In this document: positions 43,436-52,434 of the stretch, piece by piece
Numbering within the stretch: the first letter of the stretch is position 1
Layout: every line of letters starts with the position of its first letter
Assembly: GCF_036013525.1 (NCBI RefSeq)
Contig: NZ_CP107853.1
Location: 3,658,001-3,722,000, forward strand
Length of the DNA: 64,000 bases
Source of the DNA: Nonomuraea sp. NBC_00507
GTDB taxonomy: Bacteria > Actinomycetota > Actinomycetes > Streptosporangiales > Streptosporangiaceae
Direction: 5' to 3'
The notes under the pieces: model-generated
The model's database searches: none
Told to the model about the DNA's origin: nothing
What the model saw: the letters and a program-made list of their open reading frames with translations, nothing else
Made by a program: the position numbers and the translations under genes

Positions 43436-45913
43436 ATGAGCAGGGCGTCCCGAGCGCACCAGCGCCTCGCGGTCCGCTACTTCGACGACCGCATCCTGCT
43501 CACAGACACCTGCGCGTGGGCGTACTTCCGCCTCCCGACGGTCAGCTACGAGTTCGTCACGCCCGAGGAGCGTGAGGCGCTGGCCACCAACATCACGATC
43601 GCGCTGGCCGCGATCAGGATGCCCGACGCCGAGGTCCACCTGAGGGTCGCGCACCGCACGTACCCTGCGGCGGAGTGGGCCATGGCGCTCAACGCCACGT
43701 CCGACGAGGGGCCTGGCTGGCGCGACTACCTGGAGGAGATGTACCGGCACGTCTGGGCCAAGGACTTCTGGAGCAAGGAGGTCTATCTCGGCGTGCGGCT
43801 GGGCCCCCGGGGCAAGCAGCTCGGCAGCGGCGTGCTGGCCCAACTGCTCGGCTTCTACCAGAAGACCGAGAAGGCGCTCGGCATGGATGACGACCACGTA
43901 CCCGACAGCGAGGTAGGGCGGTGGACCGAACAGGCCGAACGCCTGGGCCGAGCGCTCGCCTCGAGCGCTCTGTACGCCCGGCACGCCACCTCCGTCGAGG
44001 TGGCGTGGTTGTTCCAGCACGCCGCCGCGGGCGCGCTCGGCGACCCGCCGCCGTCGGCCAGCCCGCGGCGGCGCTGGGGCAAGGGCGAGATCGAGTCGCT
44101 GGTCGAGGGCGAGATCCACAACGGCAGGTCGCTGCTGCGGATCGTGCAGCCGCAGGGCGACTCGTACGTGGCCAATCTGTCGTTCGCGCGCTTCCCGGAC
44201 CTGATGCCGTTCCCCGACGGCGAGCCGTGGCTGCACTTCGCCGACCAGCTGCCGTTTCCGGTGGAGGTCTCGTCGCGGATGCGGCTGATCCCGCCGGTCA
44301 AGGCGTCGAAGGACGTGGCGCGTAAGCTCGCGCACGCCCGCGACATGGACCACCACATCCGCGAGGCCGGCGCGGAGGCGCCGCTGGCGCTGGCCGAGCA
44401 GATCGACGCGGCCCGCATGCTGGAGCACGGCATCACGAAGGAGCGGCTGCCCTTCGTGTACGGCTGGCACCGCCTGATCGTGTCGGCCCCGACCGAGGAG
44501 ATCTGCGTGCAGCGGGTCGAGGCGGTCGTCGAGCACTACCGCGACATGGGCATCGACGTGGTCAACTCGACCGGCGACCAGTTCTCGCTGTTCCGCGAGG
44601 CGCTGCCGGGCGAGAGAGTACGCGTCAACGCCTACGCCCAGCGCCAGCCGCTGCGGACGATCGCCGGCGGCATGGCCACAGCCACCGTGGACCTCGGCGA
44701 CCGGCTGGATGAGGGCAACGAGGGCTGGCTCGGCCCGTACATCGGCGAGACCGTCGGCCGCGCCCGCAGCATCGTGCACTTCGACCCGCTGGTGGCGGCC
44801 ACCCGCAACCGGCCGACGGCCATCGCGATCACCGGCGAGCCGGGCGGCGGCAAGACCACGCTTGCCCTGCTGATGATCTACCAGATGGCGCTGCGCGGCG
44901 TGACGGTCGCGGTGATCGACCCGAAGGGCGACGCCGAGTCCCTCGTGCGGCTGCTGGAGAAGCGGGGCCGCAAGGCCAGGATCATTCCGCTCGGCTCCGC
45001 GGCGCCCGGCCTGCTGGACCCGTTCTCGTTCGGCGACGACATCGCGGCGAAGAAGACCATGGCCACCGAGACGCTGCGGCTGCTGCTGCCGCGCATGTCG
45101 GAGGAGCGCGAGTCGGCGATGATCCAGGCGGTGGCCGCGGTCTCCAACGCGCCCGACCCGTCGCTCGGGAAGGTCGTGGACCACCTGGAGCGGGCCGAGG
45201 ACCCGGCGTCGAAGAACCTGGGCGCGGTGCTCCGCTCGATGTCGGAGATGCACCTGGCCAGGCTCTGCTTCGACCCCTCGGGCGGCGACCAGATCGACAG
45301 CGAAGGGTGGACGACCGTGTTCACGCTGGGCGGGCTGACGCTGCCCGACGTGGCGACGACCAGGGAGGACTACTCCTACGAGCAGCGGTTGTCAGTGGCC
45401 CTGCTCTACCTGGTGTCCCAGTTCGCGCGCCGGCTCATGAACGGGCTCGACCGGCGCACCCCGAAGGCGATCTTCCTGGACGAGGCGTGGGCGATCACCT
45501 CGACGCCCGAGGGCGCCAAGCTGGTGCCCGAGGTGAGCCGGATGGGCCGCTCCCGCAACACCGCGCTGGTTCTCGTCTCCCAGAACGCGGGAGACCTGCT
45601 GAACGAGCAGGTGACCAACTGTCTGTCGTCCGTCTTCGCGTTCCGGTCCACCGAGCGGGTGGAGGTGGACCACGTGATGTCCCTGCTGGGGGTGGAGTCG
45701 TCGGAAGAGCACAAGGCCGTACTGCGCTCACTCGGCAACGGCGAATGCGTATTCCGCGATCTGGATGGCAGAGCGGGCCGGATCGGAGTAGACCTGATCT
45801 CCGAGGAACTTCTCCGCTGGCTCGACACGAACCCGACACACGACAAACCCGACGGCACCGGGCATGATGATCTTCAAGGGGGCGTGGGCAGGGCGCAGGA
45901 GGTACGGTCATGA
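43436..45913 (+). CDS. VirB4-like conjugation ATPase
   Basis: About 825 residues. The N-terminal 380 residues are the VirB4-specific domain; the C-terminal half is a RecA-like motor with Walker A TGEPGGGKTTLALL near residue 465, VIDPKGDAESLVRLL, Walker B KAIFLDEAWAI near 677 and SQNAGDLLNEQVTNCLS with an arginine-bearing following segment. All motor motifs look intact. It should energise the secretion channel. ATG at 43436 follows gaggggg. Its stop overlaps the next gene (ATGA, 45910-45913). Confidence 0.9.
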   Translation: MSRASRAHQRLAVRYFDDRILLTDTCAWAYFRLPTVSYEFVTPEEREALATNITIALAAIRMPDAEVHLRVAHRTYPAAEWAMALNATSDEGPGWRDYLEEMYRHVWAKDFWSKEVYLGVRLGPRGKQLGSGVLAQLLGFYQKTEKALGMDDDHVPDSEVGRWTEQAERLGRALASSALYARHATSVEVAWLFQHAAAGALGDPPPSASPRRRWGKGEIESLVEGEIHNGRSLLRIVQPQGDSYVANLSFARFPDLMPFPDGEPWLHFADQLPFPVEVSSRMRLIPPVKASKDVARKLAHARDMDHHIREAGAEAPLALAEQIDAARMLEHGITKERLPFVYGWHRLIVSAPTEEICVQRVEAVVEHYRDMGIDVVNSTGDQFSLFREALPGERVRVNAYAQRQPLRTIAGGMATATVDLGDRLDEGNEGWLGPYIGETVGRARSIVHFDPLVAATRNRPTAIAITGEPGGGKTTLALLMIYQMALRGVTVAVIDPKGDAESLVRLLEKRGRKARIIPLGSAAPGLLDPFSFGDDIAAKKTMATETLRLLLPRMSEERESAMIQAVAAVSNAPDPSLGKVVDHLERAEDPASKNLGAVLRSMSEMHLARLCFDPSGGDQIDSEGWTTVFTLGGLTLPDVATTREDYSYEQRLSVALLYLVSQFARRLMNGLDRRTPKAIFLDEAWAITSTPEGAKLVPEVSRMGRSRNTALVLVSQNAGDLLNEQVTNCLSSVFAFRSTERVEVDHVMSLLGVESSEEHKAVLRSLGNGECVFRDLDGRAGRIGVDLISEELLRWLDTNPTHDKPDGTGHDDLQGGVGRAQEVRS

Positions 45914-48243
45914 AGATCCGGCTATCCCGACGAATCGCGCTGGCTCTCGCGCTGGTCACCGGCATCATCGTGGTGCCGCTGGTCATCGGAGGCATGTCCG
46001 CGCCGGCCGCGGCGGCGCCCTGTGACCTGTCGGGCCCGCTCACCCCTGAGGTGGTCGGCGGCGGCACCGACGGCCTGATCCAGCCGCCGATCCCGGCAAC
46101 CGGGGCGCCCACCACCAACTACGGCCAGTTCGGAATGAGCGGCCAGTTCTGGCACACGCACGAGCTGGGCTGCTCCGAGTACGTCGCCGTGCTCGGCAAC
46201 ATGTGGGCCAACGGCATCTTCACCGCGGCCAAGGCCATCGACCGGCTGACGATCACGACGTATCAGGCGGCGGCGACCGAAGGACCGCTCCAGGCGATCA
46301 AGGACGTCGTCGACGACATCGTCACGAGGCTCGCCGACGCCATGTACTGGGACTTCCTCCAGCCGGTCGTGATCCTCGGCGCGATCTGGCTGGCCTGGTA
46401 CGGACTGATCCGCAAGCGCGCCACCACGACCACCGAGGGCGTGATCTGGATGGTGCTGGCGGTCACCGTGGCGGTCTGGTTCTTCAGTCGTCCCGCCGAC
46501 TTCACCGGCTTGGGCAAGGTCGTCACCGATAAGACCGGCGAGGTCGTCAACTCGGCCTTCTCCGGCCTGCCCGGTGCGGGCGGCGCCTCCTGCCTGCCCC
46601 CGCCCGGCACGGCCACGCCCGAGGTGAAGCCCGGCGGGTACGGCCAGATCGGCACGGCGGGGGTCGACCAGAACGCCGACGCGCTGTGGTCCACGCTGGT
46701 CTGCAAGCCGTGGCTGGTGGGCCTGTTCGGCACCGCCGACCCGCAGCAGCCCATCGTGCGCGACTGGGGCCGCAAGGTGCTGGAGATGCAGTCCATACCG
46801 CCGGCCGTGGCCGGCCAACCGGCCCCTGACGTGGGGGCCCGCCAGCAGGACTACGCCTCGCTGGCCGACAAGCTCAGGAACGACCCCCGCTACACGGTCT
46901 TCTCCGGCCGCGACTGGTCCAATCGGCTCGGCGTGGCGGTCGGCGCGTTCATCGCCGCCATCGTGGCCGGCCTGCTCATCTTCCTGGTGGCGGTCTCGCT
47001 GCTGGTGCTGAAGGTCGGCTTCCTCCTGCTGCTGATCCTGGGACCGATATTCCTGCTGATCGGCGTGCATCCGGGCAGCGGCCGCATCGTCGCCCTGCGC
47101 TGGGTGGAGATGCTCATCGGCACCCTGCTCAGGCAGGCCGTGCTGACGATCGTGCTGAGCGTGCTCGTGTACGGGTACGCCCTGATCATCTCCACGGCCA
47201 TGCCATGGGGCATGCAGGTGTTGTTCATGGCCCTGCTGACGATCGCGGTGTTCTTCTACCGGCGCCCGTTCCAGCACCTGTTCGCCTCGATCAACGGGCA
47301 CACGGTCGCCACCCGCATGCTGGGCGAGGCCGCGAGCTCGTCCGTGCTCGAACGGTCGGCGGGCGCGCTGCCGCCGGTCGCGTCGGCCAGGATCGGCCGG
47401 TGGGGGCTACGCAAGGCCGAGCCCCTCATTAGGGCGGCGACCGCGGCCAACCCGGCCGGAGCGGCGGCCGCGACCGCCGCGGCGACAGGACAGGCCCGGG
47501 TACGCGGCGAGGAAGGCGAAGGAGCCGCTTCGGGCACCAGGATCCCGGCCACGGCGGCCCCGCTCGACACCGACCAGCAGGGCGGCAAGGCAGGCAACCG
47601 GGCTGCTCCGGAGCCGCGCAGGGGCACCGCGCCGCCACTCAACCTGGGCGGCCGCACCGGCAGTCCGCCCGTCGGTGGGCCCCGGGCGGGCGGCACGGGC
47701 GGCCCACGGGTAGGTGGCACAGGCGGCCCACGGGTGGGCGGGACCGGTGGCCCGCGGCTGGGCGGCAGCGGCGGGGCTGCGTCGGGCGGCGGCTCATCGT
47801 TGGCGGGCGGATCCGCATCCGGCGGTGGCTCGTCATCGGGCGGCTGGTTCGGCAGCCGGTCGGGTGGCGGCTGGGCGTCACGCGGCGGCTCCACGGGCGG
47901 CTCTTCGGGGGGCTCCGCAGGCGGCTCGCGTACCGGCTCCACGCGCGGGTCGCGGTTCGGCGGCTCGGGAGGCTCGCGTTCGGGCGGCTCCCGGTCACGC
48001 GGATCGGGAGGCGGCGGCCTGTTCGGCGGCTCGGGCGGCGGCGGCTCCCGCTCCGGCGGGGCCAGGCCGAGCGGTGGCGGCTCCAACGGCACCCCCAGGG
48101 CGGGGGGACCCCGCATCTTCGGCGGCTCCGACGAGCCTGCCCCGCGCGCGTCCGAGGCGCCGCCGCTGTGGCTGCGCAGCAGCCGTAACGGTGGCTCCGA
48201 CGATCCGTCCGTGCCCTTCTGGCTCAAACCGAACAAGGACTGA
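45910..48243 (+). CDS. VirB6-like polytopic membrane protein with Gly/Ser tail
   Basis: About 777 residues. A signal peptide (IALALALVTGIIVVPLVIGG, then APAAAAPC) starts it. Several membrane helices follow, including FLQPVVILGAIWLAWYGLI and VGFLLLLILGPIFLLIGVHP, ending near residue 455. The last 250 residues are Gly/Ser/Arg-rich low complexity (GGSGG, GGSRSGG) and probably cytoplasmic and disordered. Position and topology fit VirB6/TrbL-type channel proteins. It is coupled by ATGA to the ATPase and sits two bases ahead of the next gene. Confidence 0.8.
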   Translation: MKIRLSRRIALALALVTGIIVVPLVIGGMSAPAAAAPCDLSGPLTPEVVGGGTDGLIQPPIPATGAPTTNYGQFGMSGQFWHTHELGCSEYVAVLGNMWANGIFTAAKAIDRLTITTYQAAATEGPLQAIKDVVDDIVTRLADAMYWDFLQPVVILGAIWLAWYGLIRKRATTTTEGVIWMVLAVTVAVWFFSRPADFTGLGKVVTDKTGEVVNSAFSGLPGAGGASCLPPPGTATPEVKPGGYGQIGTAGVDQNADALWSTLVCKPWLVGLFGTADPQQPIVRDWGRKVLEMQSIPPAVAGQPAPDVGARQQDYASLADKLRNDPRYTVFSGRDWSNRLGVAVGAFIAAIVAGLLIFLVAVSLLVLKVGFLLLLILGPIFLLIGVHPGSGRIVALRWVEMLIGTLLRQAVLTIVLSVLVYGYALIISTAMPWGMQVLFMALLTIAVFFYRRPFQHLFASINGHTVATRMLGEAASSSVLERSAGALPPVASARIGRWGLRKAEPLIRAATAANPAGAAAATAAATGQARVRGEEGEGAASGTRIPATAAPLDTDQQGGKAGNRAAPEPRRGTAPPLNLGGRTGSPPVGGPRAGGTGGPRVGGTGGPRVGGTGGPRLGGSGGAASGGGSSLAGGSASGGGSSSGGWFGSRSGGGWASRGGSTGGSSGGSAGGSRTGSTRGSRFGGSGGSRSGGSRSRGSGGGGLFGGSGGGGSRSGGARPSGGGSNGTPRAGGPRIFGGSDEPAPRASEAPPLWLRSSRNGGSDDPSVPFWLKPNKD

Positions 48244-48245
48244 AC

Positions 48246-48866
48246 ATGGCGCAGCCAGGTGACAGGCGGGGGCTGGCCTTCGCCGCCATCGTCGTGGTCA
48301 TCGCCGGCGTCGGCCTCTACCTCATGTGGGCGGACAGGGAGGACCCGGCCCAGCCCGTGCCGCAGGCCACCCGCGCCACCAGCATGGCCGTGGCCTCCAG
48401 CACGCCGCTCGCGACCGCGAGCTCGGCGCCGTTCGACGTCTACAACTATCTGCCGATGAAGAAGGAGCAACTGGCCGCGGCGGCGGACGTGGCCGAACGG
48501 TTCACCGCCGCGTACGGCACGTTCAGGTACGACGAGGACCCGGCCGCGTACGCTGACCGGATCAAGGCGTACACCACCCCCGAACTGGGCACCGCCCTGA
48601 CCCGCACGATCACCTCGGCGGGCACCATCGAGCAGAACCGCACGGACGAGATCGTCTCCACGGCCACGGCCAGGCTCAAGGAGATCAGGCAGATCGAGAA
48701 GAATTCCATTGTCTTCGTCGTCGTCGGGACCAGGCAGGTCACCGCGAAGAGCGGCGGCAAGCAGCTCACCGAGGAGTACGCGGTCACGGTCAGCCAGTCC
48801 GGCGCAGACTGGCGGATCTTCGACATCATGCCGGCGGCCGAGGGCCAGTTCGGGGACCCGGAATGA
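48246..48866 (+). CDS. Second VirB8/NTF2-like membrane-anchored protein
   Basis: About 206 residues. One membrane helix (GLAFAAIVVVIAGVGLYLMW) is followed by a Ser/Thr spacer and an outside domain (AADVAERFTAAYGTFRYDED, SIVFVVVGTRQVTAKSGG, ending DWRIFDIMPA) that has the alternating helix then long strands of the NTF2/VirB8 fold. It may pair with the TcpC-like protein. Start ATG 48246, stop overlapping the wall-hydrolase gene. Confidence 0.7.
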   Translation: MAQPGDRRGLAFAAIVVVIAGVGLYLMWADREDPAQPVPQATRATSMAVASSTPLATASSAPFDVYNYLPMKKEQLAAAADVAERFTAAYGTFRYDEDPAAYADRIKAYTTPELGTALTRTITSAGTIEQNRTDEIVSTATARLKEIRQIEKNSIVFVVVGTRQVTAKSGGKQLTEEYAVTVSQSGADWRIFDIMPAAEGQFGDPE

Positions 48867-49957
48867 ACGTCTCGCGAACCCGCCTCGCCCTGCTGATCGG
48901 CCTGGCAGGGGGGCTGCTGCTGGCCCTGGTCGTGGTGTCGCCGATGGTGCTGATCTCGATGCCGTCGTTCCTCAGCGAGGGCCGCACCTCCATCGACTGC
49001 ACGGACACCACGCAGGTGGAAGAGGCCTCCGACTCCGCCGCGGCCGACATCCCCGCCAAGTACCTGGAGCTGTACAAGGAGCACGGCGACAAGATCGGCG
49101 TCCAGTGGAACGTCCTGGCCGCCGTGGGCAAGCGCGAGACCGACCACGGCCGCTCCACGCTGCCCGGCGTCAAGAGCGGCACCAACTCCGCGGGCGCGGC
49201 CGGGCCGATGCAGTTCCTGATCTCCACGTGGGGCGGCAAGGCGAGGATCGCGATGTCGTCCACGTTCAACGGGTACGCCTCCGACGGTGACGGGGACGGC
49301 GTGGGCGACGTGTACAACCCGGCCGACGCGATCCTCGGCGCCGCGAAGATGCTCAAGCGCAACGGGGCGCCCGAGAACGTGCGGCAGGCGTTGTTCGTCT
49401 ACAACCGCGCCTGGTGGTACGTCGACCAGGTCGAGGCGATCGCCAGGAATTACGCCAAGTCCGGGGACGTGAAGGTGCCGCCGCAGGCCGAGGACGAGTG
49501 CGACGACTCGCTGGTGGAGGCCGCGCCGAGCGACGTCGTGGCCAAGATCCTGCAGTATGCGCTGGCCCAGCGCGGCAAGCCGTACCTGTGGGGGGGCACC
49601 GGGCCGGACGCGTACGACTGCTCCGGCGTCATTTACGCCGCCTACCGGTCGGCGGGGCTGACGATCCCGCGCACGACGTTCCTGCAGTGGCCGTTCGGGG
49701 TGAAAGTGTTAGAGGGTGAGGAGCAGCCGGGCGACCTGGTGTTCTTCAACGCCGGTCCGGGCACGTCGGCCGACAACCCCGGACACGTCGGGCTGGTGGT
49801 GTCGAAGGGCAAGATGCTCGAGGCCAGGTGCCGGCTGTGCGGGCCGATCAAGGTCACCAGCTACGAGGTCCGCGGCAACCGCGTCGGATTCACCCGCCCC
49901 CTGCAGAACCCCGACGTGCTCGAACAGCTGAAGAAGCTGCAAAATCCTTCCCTATGA
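48863..49957 (+). CDS. Bifunctional SLT-NlpC/P60 peptidoglycan hydrolase
   Basis: About 364 residues. An N-terminal membrane helix (LALLIGLAGGLLLALVVV) anchors it. A lysozyme-like transglycosylase domain (NVLAAVGKRETDHGRS with the catalytic Glu, then AAGPMQFLISTW) is followed by an NlpC/P60 domain with Cys in YDCSGVIYAAY and His in NPGHVGLVVS. Two-headed enzymes of this type (VirB1/TcpG-like) open the wall for a conjugation channel. ATGA overlap with the previous gene shows tight coupling. Confidence 0.92.
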   Translation: MNVSRTRLALLIGLAGGLLLALVVVSPMVLISMPSFLSEGRTSIDCTDTTQVEEASDSAAADIPAKYLELYKEHGDKIGVQWNVLAAVGKRETDHGRSTLPGVKSGTNSAGAAGPMQFLISTWGGKARIAMSSTFNGYASDGDGDGVGDVYNPADAILGAAKMLKRNGAPENVRQALFVYNRAWWYVDQVEAIARNYAKSGDVKVPPQAEDECDDSLVEAAPSDVVAKILQYALAQRGKPYLWGGTGPDAYDCSGVIYAAYRSAGLTIPRTTFLQWPFGVKVLEGEEQPGDLVFFNAGPGTSADNPGHVGLVVSKGKMLEARCRLCGPIKVTSYEVRGNRVGFTRPLQNPDVLEQLKKLQNPSL

Positions 49958-49970
49958 GGAATCGCAACGC

Positions 49971-50372
49971 ATGAGCGAGGACGTGGTGGTGGTCGTGGCG
50001 GCGGTGATCGTCGCCGAGGGCGGCCGGGTGCTGGCCGCCCAGCGCGCGCAGCCTGCGGCGCTCGCCGGTGGCTGGGAGTTTCCCGGCGGCAAGGTGGATC
50101 CGGGCGAGGATGAGGTCCAGGCGCTGATCCGGGAATGCCGCGAGGAACTCGGCGTGGAAATCGCGGTGGGCGCGCGGGTGGGCGGTGACTGGCCGCTGTC
50201 CAAGGGGTACGTGCTGCGGGTCTGGCTGGCCGCGATCGCTTCCGGGACGCCGGAGCCCCGGGAGCATCTGGCGTTGCGGTGGCTGGGGCCGGGGGAGTAT
50301 TTCGACGTGGAGTGGCTGGGGGCCGATCTGCCGATCATGAAGACCGTGGAGAGCCTGATCCCGCCGGACTGA
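49971..50372 (+). CDS. MutT-like Nudix hydrolase
   Basis: About 133 residues. A full Nudix box is present (GGKVDPGEDEVQALIRECRE then ELGV). The start VVVVVAAVIVAEGGRVLAAQR and the EFPGGK phrase are those of the 8-oxo-dGTP-cleaning MutT group. It sits 13 bases after the wall hydrolase and may be cotranscribed, but has no obvious link to secretion. Confidence 0.92.
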   Translation: MSEDVVVVVAAVIVAEGGRVLAAQRAQPAALAGGWEFPGGKVDPGEDEVQALIRECREELGVEIAVGARVGGDWPLSKGYVLRVWLAAIASGTPEPREHLALRWLGPGEYFDVEWLGADLPIMKTVESLIPPD

Positions 50373-50373
50373 G

Positions 50374-50394
50374 TATGTCACCCTCTGTGACATA
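50374..50394. promoter_or_regulatory. Perfect 8-5-8 inverted repeat
   Basis: tatgtcac-cctct-gtgacata, starting right at the Nudix stop and 55 bases upstream of the repeat-rich gene. It has the half-sites of a Crp-like box in inverted order (GTCAC ... GTGAC), so it is not a Crp site. A dedicated operator is possible; the regulator is unknown. Confidence 0.5.
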
Positions 50395-50448
50395 GTGATT
50401 ACTAGACGTGAGTAACGGGTCATGTGTCGCAGCGGGGGAGTGGGAGTG

Positions 50449-52359
50449 ATGCGTCGTGGCTGGATTCTTGCCGGTGTGCTGATACTGGTGGCGGTGCCAT
50501 CCGTGCCCATGGCCGCGACCGGGGTCTCGCTGGTGGTGGAGCGGGTGAGCCAGGGCGACGGCGGTGCGGGGAAGTGGGTCAGGACTGGGGACGTGCAGCG
50601 GTTCAGGGTGCGGCTGAACGGGATGGCCAAGGGGGCCAGGGTGGCGGTGGCCGCCAGTCCGGTGGAGGCGTTGTCGGAGGTGGCCTGCGTGTCACCGGCC
50701 GGTCAGCCTTCCCACCCGGCCCTCAGCTCGCCCCTCGCCGGCCCCCTGGGCTCGACGCCTGGCGGCTCGGCTCCCCTTGGCTCGGCGTCCGTCGGCGCCG
50801 CTCCCTTCGCTCCGGAGTACGGCGGTCCTCCGCTCCCCGGCCCGGCGTCCTCCGGCCCTGCTCCCCACGGTGCGGCGTCTGACGGACTTGCGACCGCAGG
50901 CTCGGCGCCCAGCGGTCTTACGGCCGCCGGCCCGCAGACCGACGTGCCGACGGTCAGCGGCGCCACGGGCGGCGGCGCCACGGGCGGTGGCGCCACGGGC
51001 GGTGGCGCCACGGGCGGTGGCGCCACGGGCGGTGGCGCCACGGGCGGTGGCGTTGCGGGCGGCGGCGCCACGGGCAGCGCCACGGCCAGCGGTGCGATGC
51101 CTGGCGGCGTGACGGGCGGTGGCGTGGCGGGCGGCGGCGCCACGGGCAGCGCCACGGCCAGCGGTGCGATGCCTGGCGGCGTGACGGGCGGTGGCCTGAC
51201 GGGCGGTGGCGTGACGGGCGGCGGCGCCACGGCCAGCGGCGCCACGGCCAGCGGCGCCACGGCCAGCGGCGCGATGCCTGGCGGTGCGACGGGCGGCGGC
51301 GTGACGACGGGCGCGCCGATGACGCTCGAGTCGGGTGAGGACGGGCTGAGCGCGCCGACGGCCGCCGGCGGGCAAGGTCCCGTTCCGGGTTGGCCTCCCG
51401 CGACGGGCGCCGCGACAGCAGGAGCGTCCGCCGCCCCGGCGCTCCCCGCGCGGGTGCTGGCGACGCGGGCGCTGGCCGCCATGGGGACCCCGGCTCTCCC
51501 GTACGGGTCCCCGCTGGGGGCGCATGTGTGCAGGCTGGGGAAGGTCGACGGCGAACGATCCGTCGACGTGACGCTCACGACGCCCGAGGGCGCCAGGAAG
51601 GTGGTGCTGGCGGCGGTGGCCGAGATGCGGGCCGAGCCGGACGACGGTCGGACGACCATGCGCAGATCCGTCGCCATGCGGGTCATCGGCACCGCACCGC
51701 CGATCAGTGGCGACGCCACCAAGATCGCCGACCCGCAGGCGCGCCGGACGGCCGAAGCCGAGGTGCCCGACGTCGAGCTGACCCTGCGGCACGTCACACC
51801 GCAGCAGACGCTTCGCCACATGTCCGCACCAGCGTCTCCCCGCACGCCGGCCCAGGGCGTTCCGGCCGCGTCCGGGGAAGTTGTCGCGAGCTCGTCCATC
51901 GAGAGCGTTCCGGCCGCGTCCAGGAAGGCGGTCGCGAGCTCGTCCATCGAGAGCGTTCCCACCGCGTCCAGGAAGGCGGTCGCGAGCTCGTCCATCCAGG
52001 TCGTTCCCACCGCGTCCCCGAGAGCCGTCGCGAGCTCGTCCCCCCAGGGCGTCGCCCTCGATCAGGCGCTTCCGGACGTACTCCAACAGGGCCTTGCCGA
52101 CGTGCCAACGGTCGGCGCATCGCCCGCGCCAGGCAGCACCCCGTCTCCCCAGATCGCCGCGCTCTCCGGGACGGAGGCCGCGCCCCTGCCGTGGGAAATG
52201 GCCGCTGCCACAAAGCGGGCCCGGCCGACCGGACAGGGCAATCCGCTGAAGGGTCCCATGGGGCATGCGATGGTCGTCGGCGGCATCGGGACGCTGCTGG
52301 GGGGTCTCTGGCTCATTGTCACGGTACAAAAGCACCGGAGGCGTAGAATGGTGTTGTAA
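50449..52359 (+). CDS. Repeat-rich protein with N- and C-terminal membrane helices
   Basis: About 636 residues. A signal-anchor (GWILAGVLILVAVPSVPMAA) is followed by a small domain, then low-complexity Gly/Ala/Thr/Ser repeats: six ATGGG pentads, a 24-residue tandem duplication, and a later four-fold 16-residue repeat (SVPAASRKAVASSSIE). The C-terminus has a membrane helix (GIGTLLGGLWLIVTV) and a basic tail, as in wall-spanning or sortase-independent surface proteins. Function unknown. ATG at 50449 follows gggag. Confidence 0.7.
   Translation: MRRGWILAGVLILVAVPSVPMAATGVSLVVERVSQGDGGAGKWVRTGDVQRFRVRLNGMAKGARVAVAASPVEALSEVACVSPAGQPSHPALSSPLAGPLGSTPGGSAPLGSASVGAAPFAPEYGGPPLPGPASSGPAPHGAASDGLATAGSAPSGLTAAGPQTDVPTVSGATGGGATGGGATGGGATGGGATGGGATGGGVAGGGATGSATASGAMPGGVTGGGVAGGGATGSATASGAMPGGVTGGGLTGGGVTGGGATASGATASGATASGAMPGGATGGGVTTGAPMTLESGEDGLSAPTAAGGQGPVPGWPPATGAATAGASAAPALPARVLATRALAAMGTPALPYGSPLGAHVCRLGKVDGERSVDVTLTTPEGARKVVLAAVAEMRAEPDDGRTTMRRSVAMRVIGTAPPISGDATKIADPQARRTAEAEVPDVELTLRHVTPQQTLRHMSAPASPRTPAQGVPAASGEVVASSSIESVPAASRKAVASSSIESVPTASRKAVASSSIQVVPTASPRAVASSSPQGVALDQALPDVLQQGLADVPTVGASPAPGSTPSPQIAALSGTEAAPLPWEMAAATKRARPTGQGNPLKGPMGHAMVVGGIGTLLGGLWLIVTVQKHRRRRMVL
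50962..51195 (+). repeat. 15-bp and 72-bp repeats in the surface-type gene
   Basis: Six 15-bp units (gccacgggcggtggc, encoding ATGGG) fill 50962-51051. A 72-bp unit is then duplicated in tandem, 51052-51123 and 51124-51195, with one mismatch at the start. The region will be prone to slippage. Confidence 0.9.
51859..52050 (+). repeat. 48-bp repeats, four copies
   Basis: Four 48-bp units starting gttcc at 51859, 51907, 51955 and 52003 encode 16-residue Ser/Ala-rich repeats. The middle two are closest to each other. Confidence 0.9.
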
Positions 52360-52434
52360 TCCGGTCTTTACTGTTACTTTGACCCGACTAGTATTCCCTT
52401 GACCATGGTTCCGGGATGACGGCGGAGGGCACCG

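Noticed and set aside
38916..49957. Integrative conjugative element
   Set aside because: No relaxase, coupling protein, integrase, tRNA or attachment repeats in the window; flanking genes are core chromosomal.
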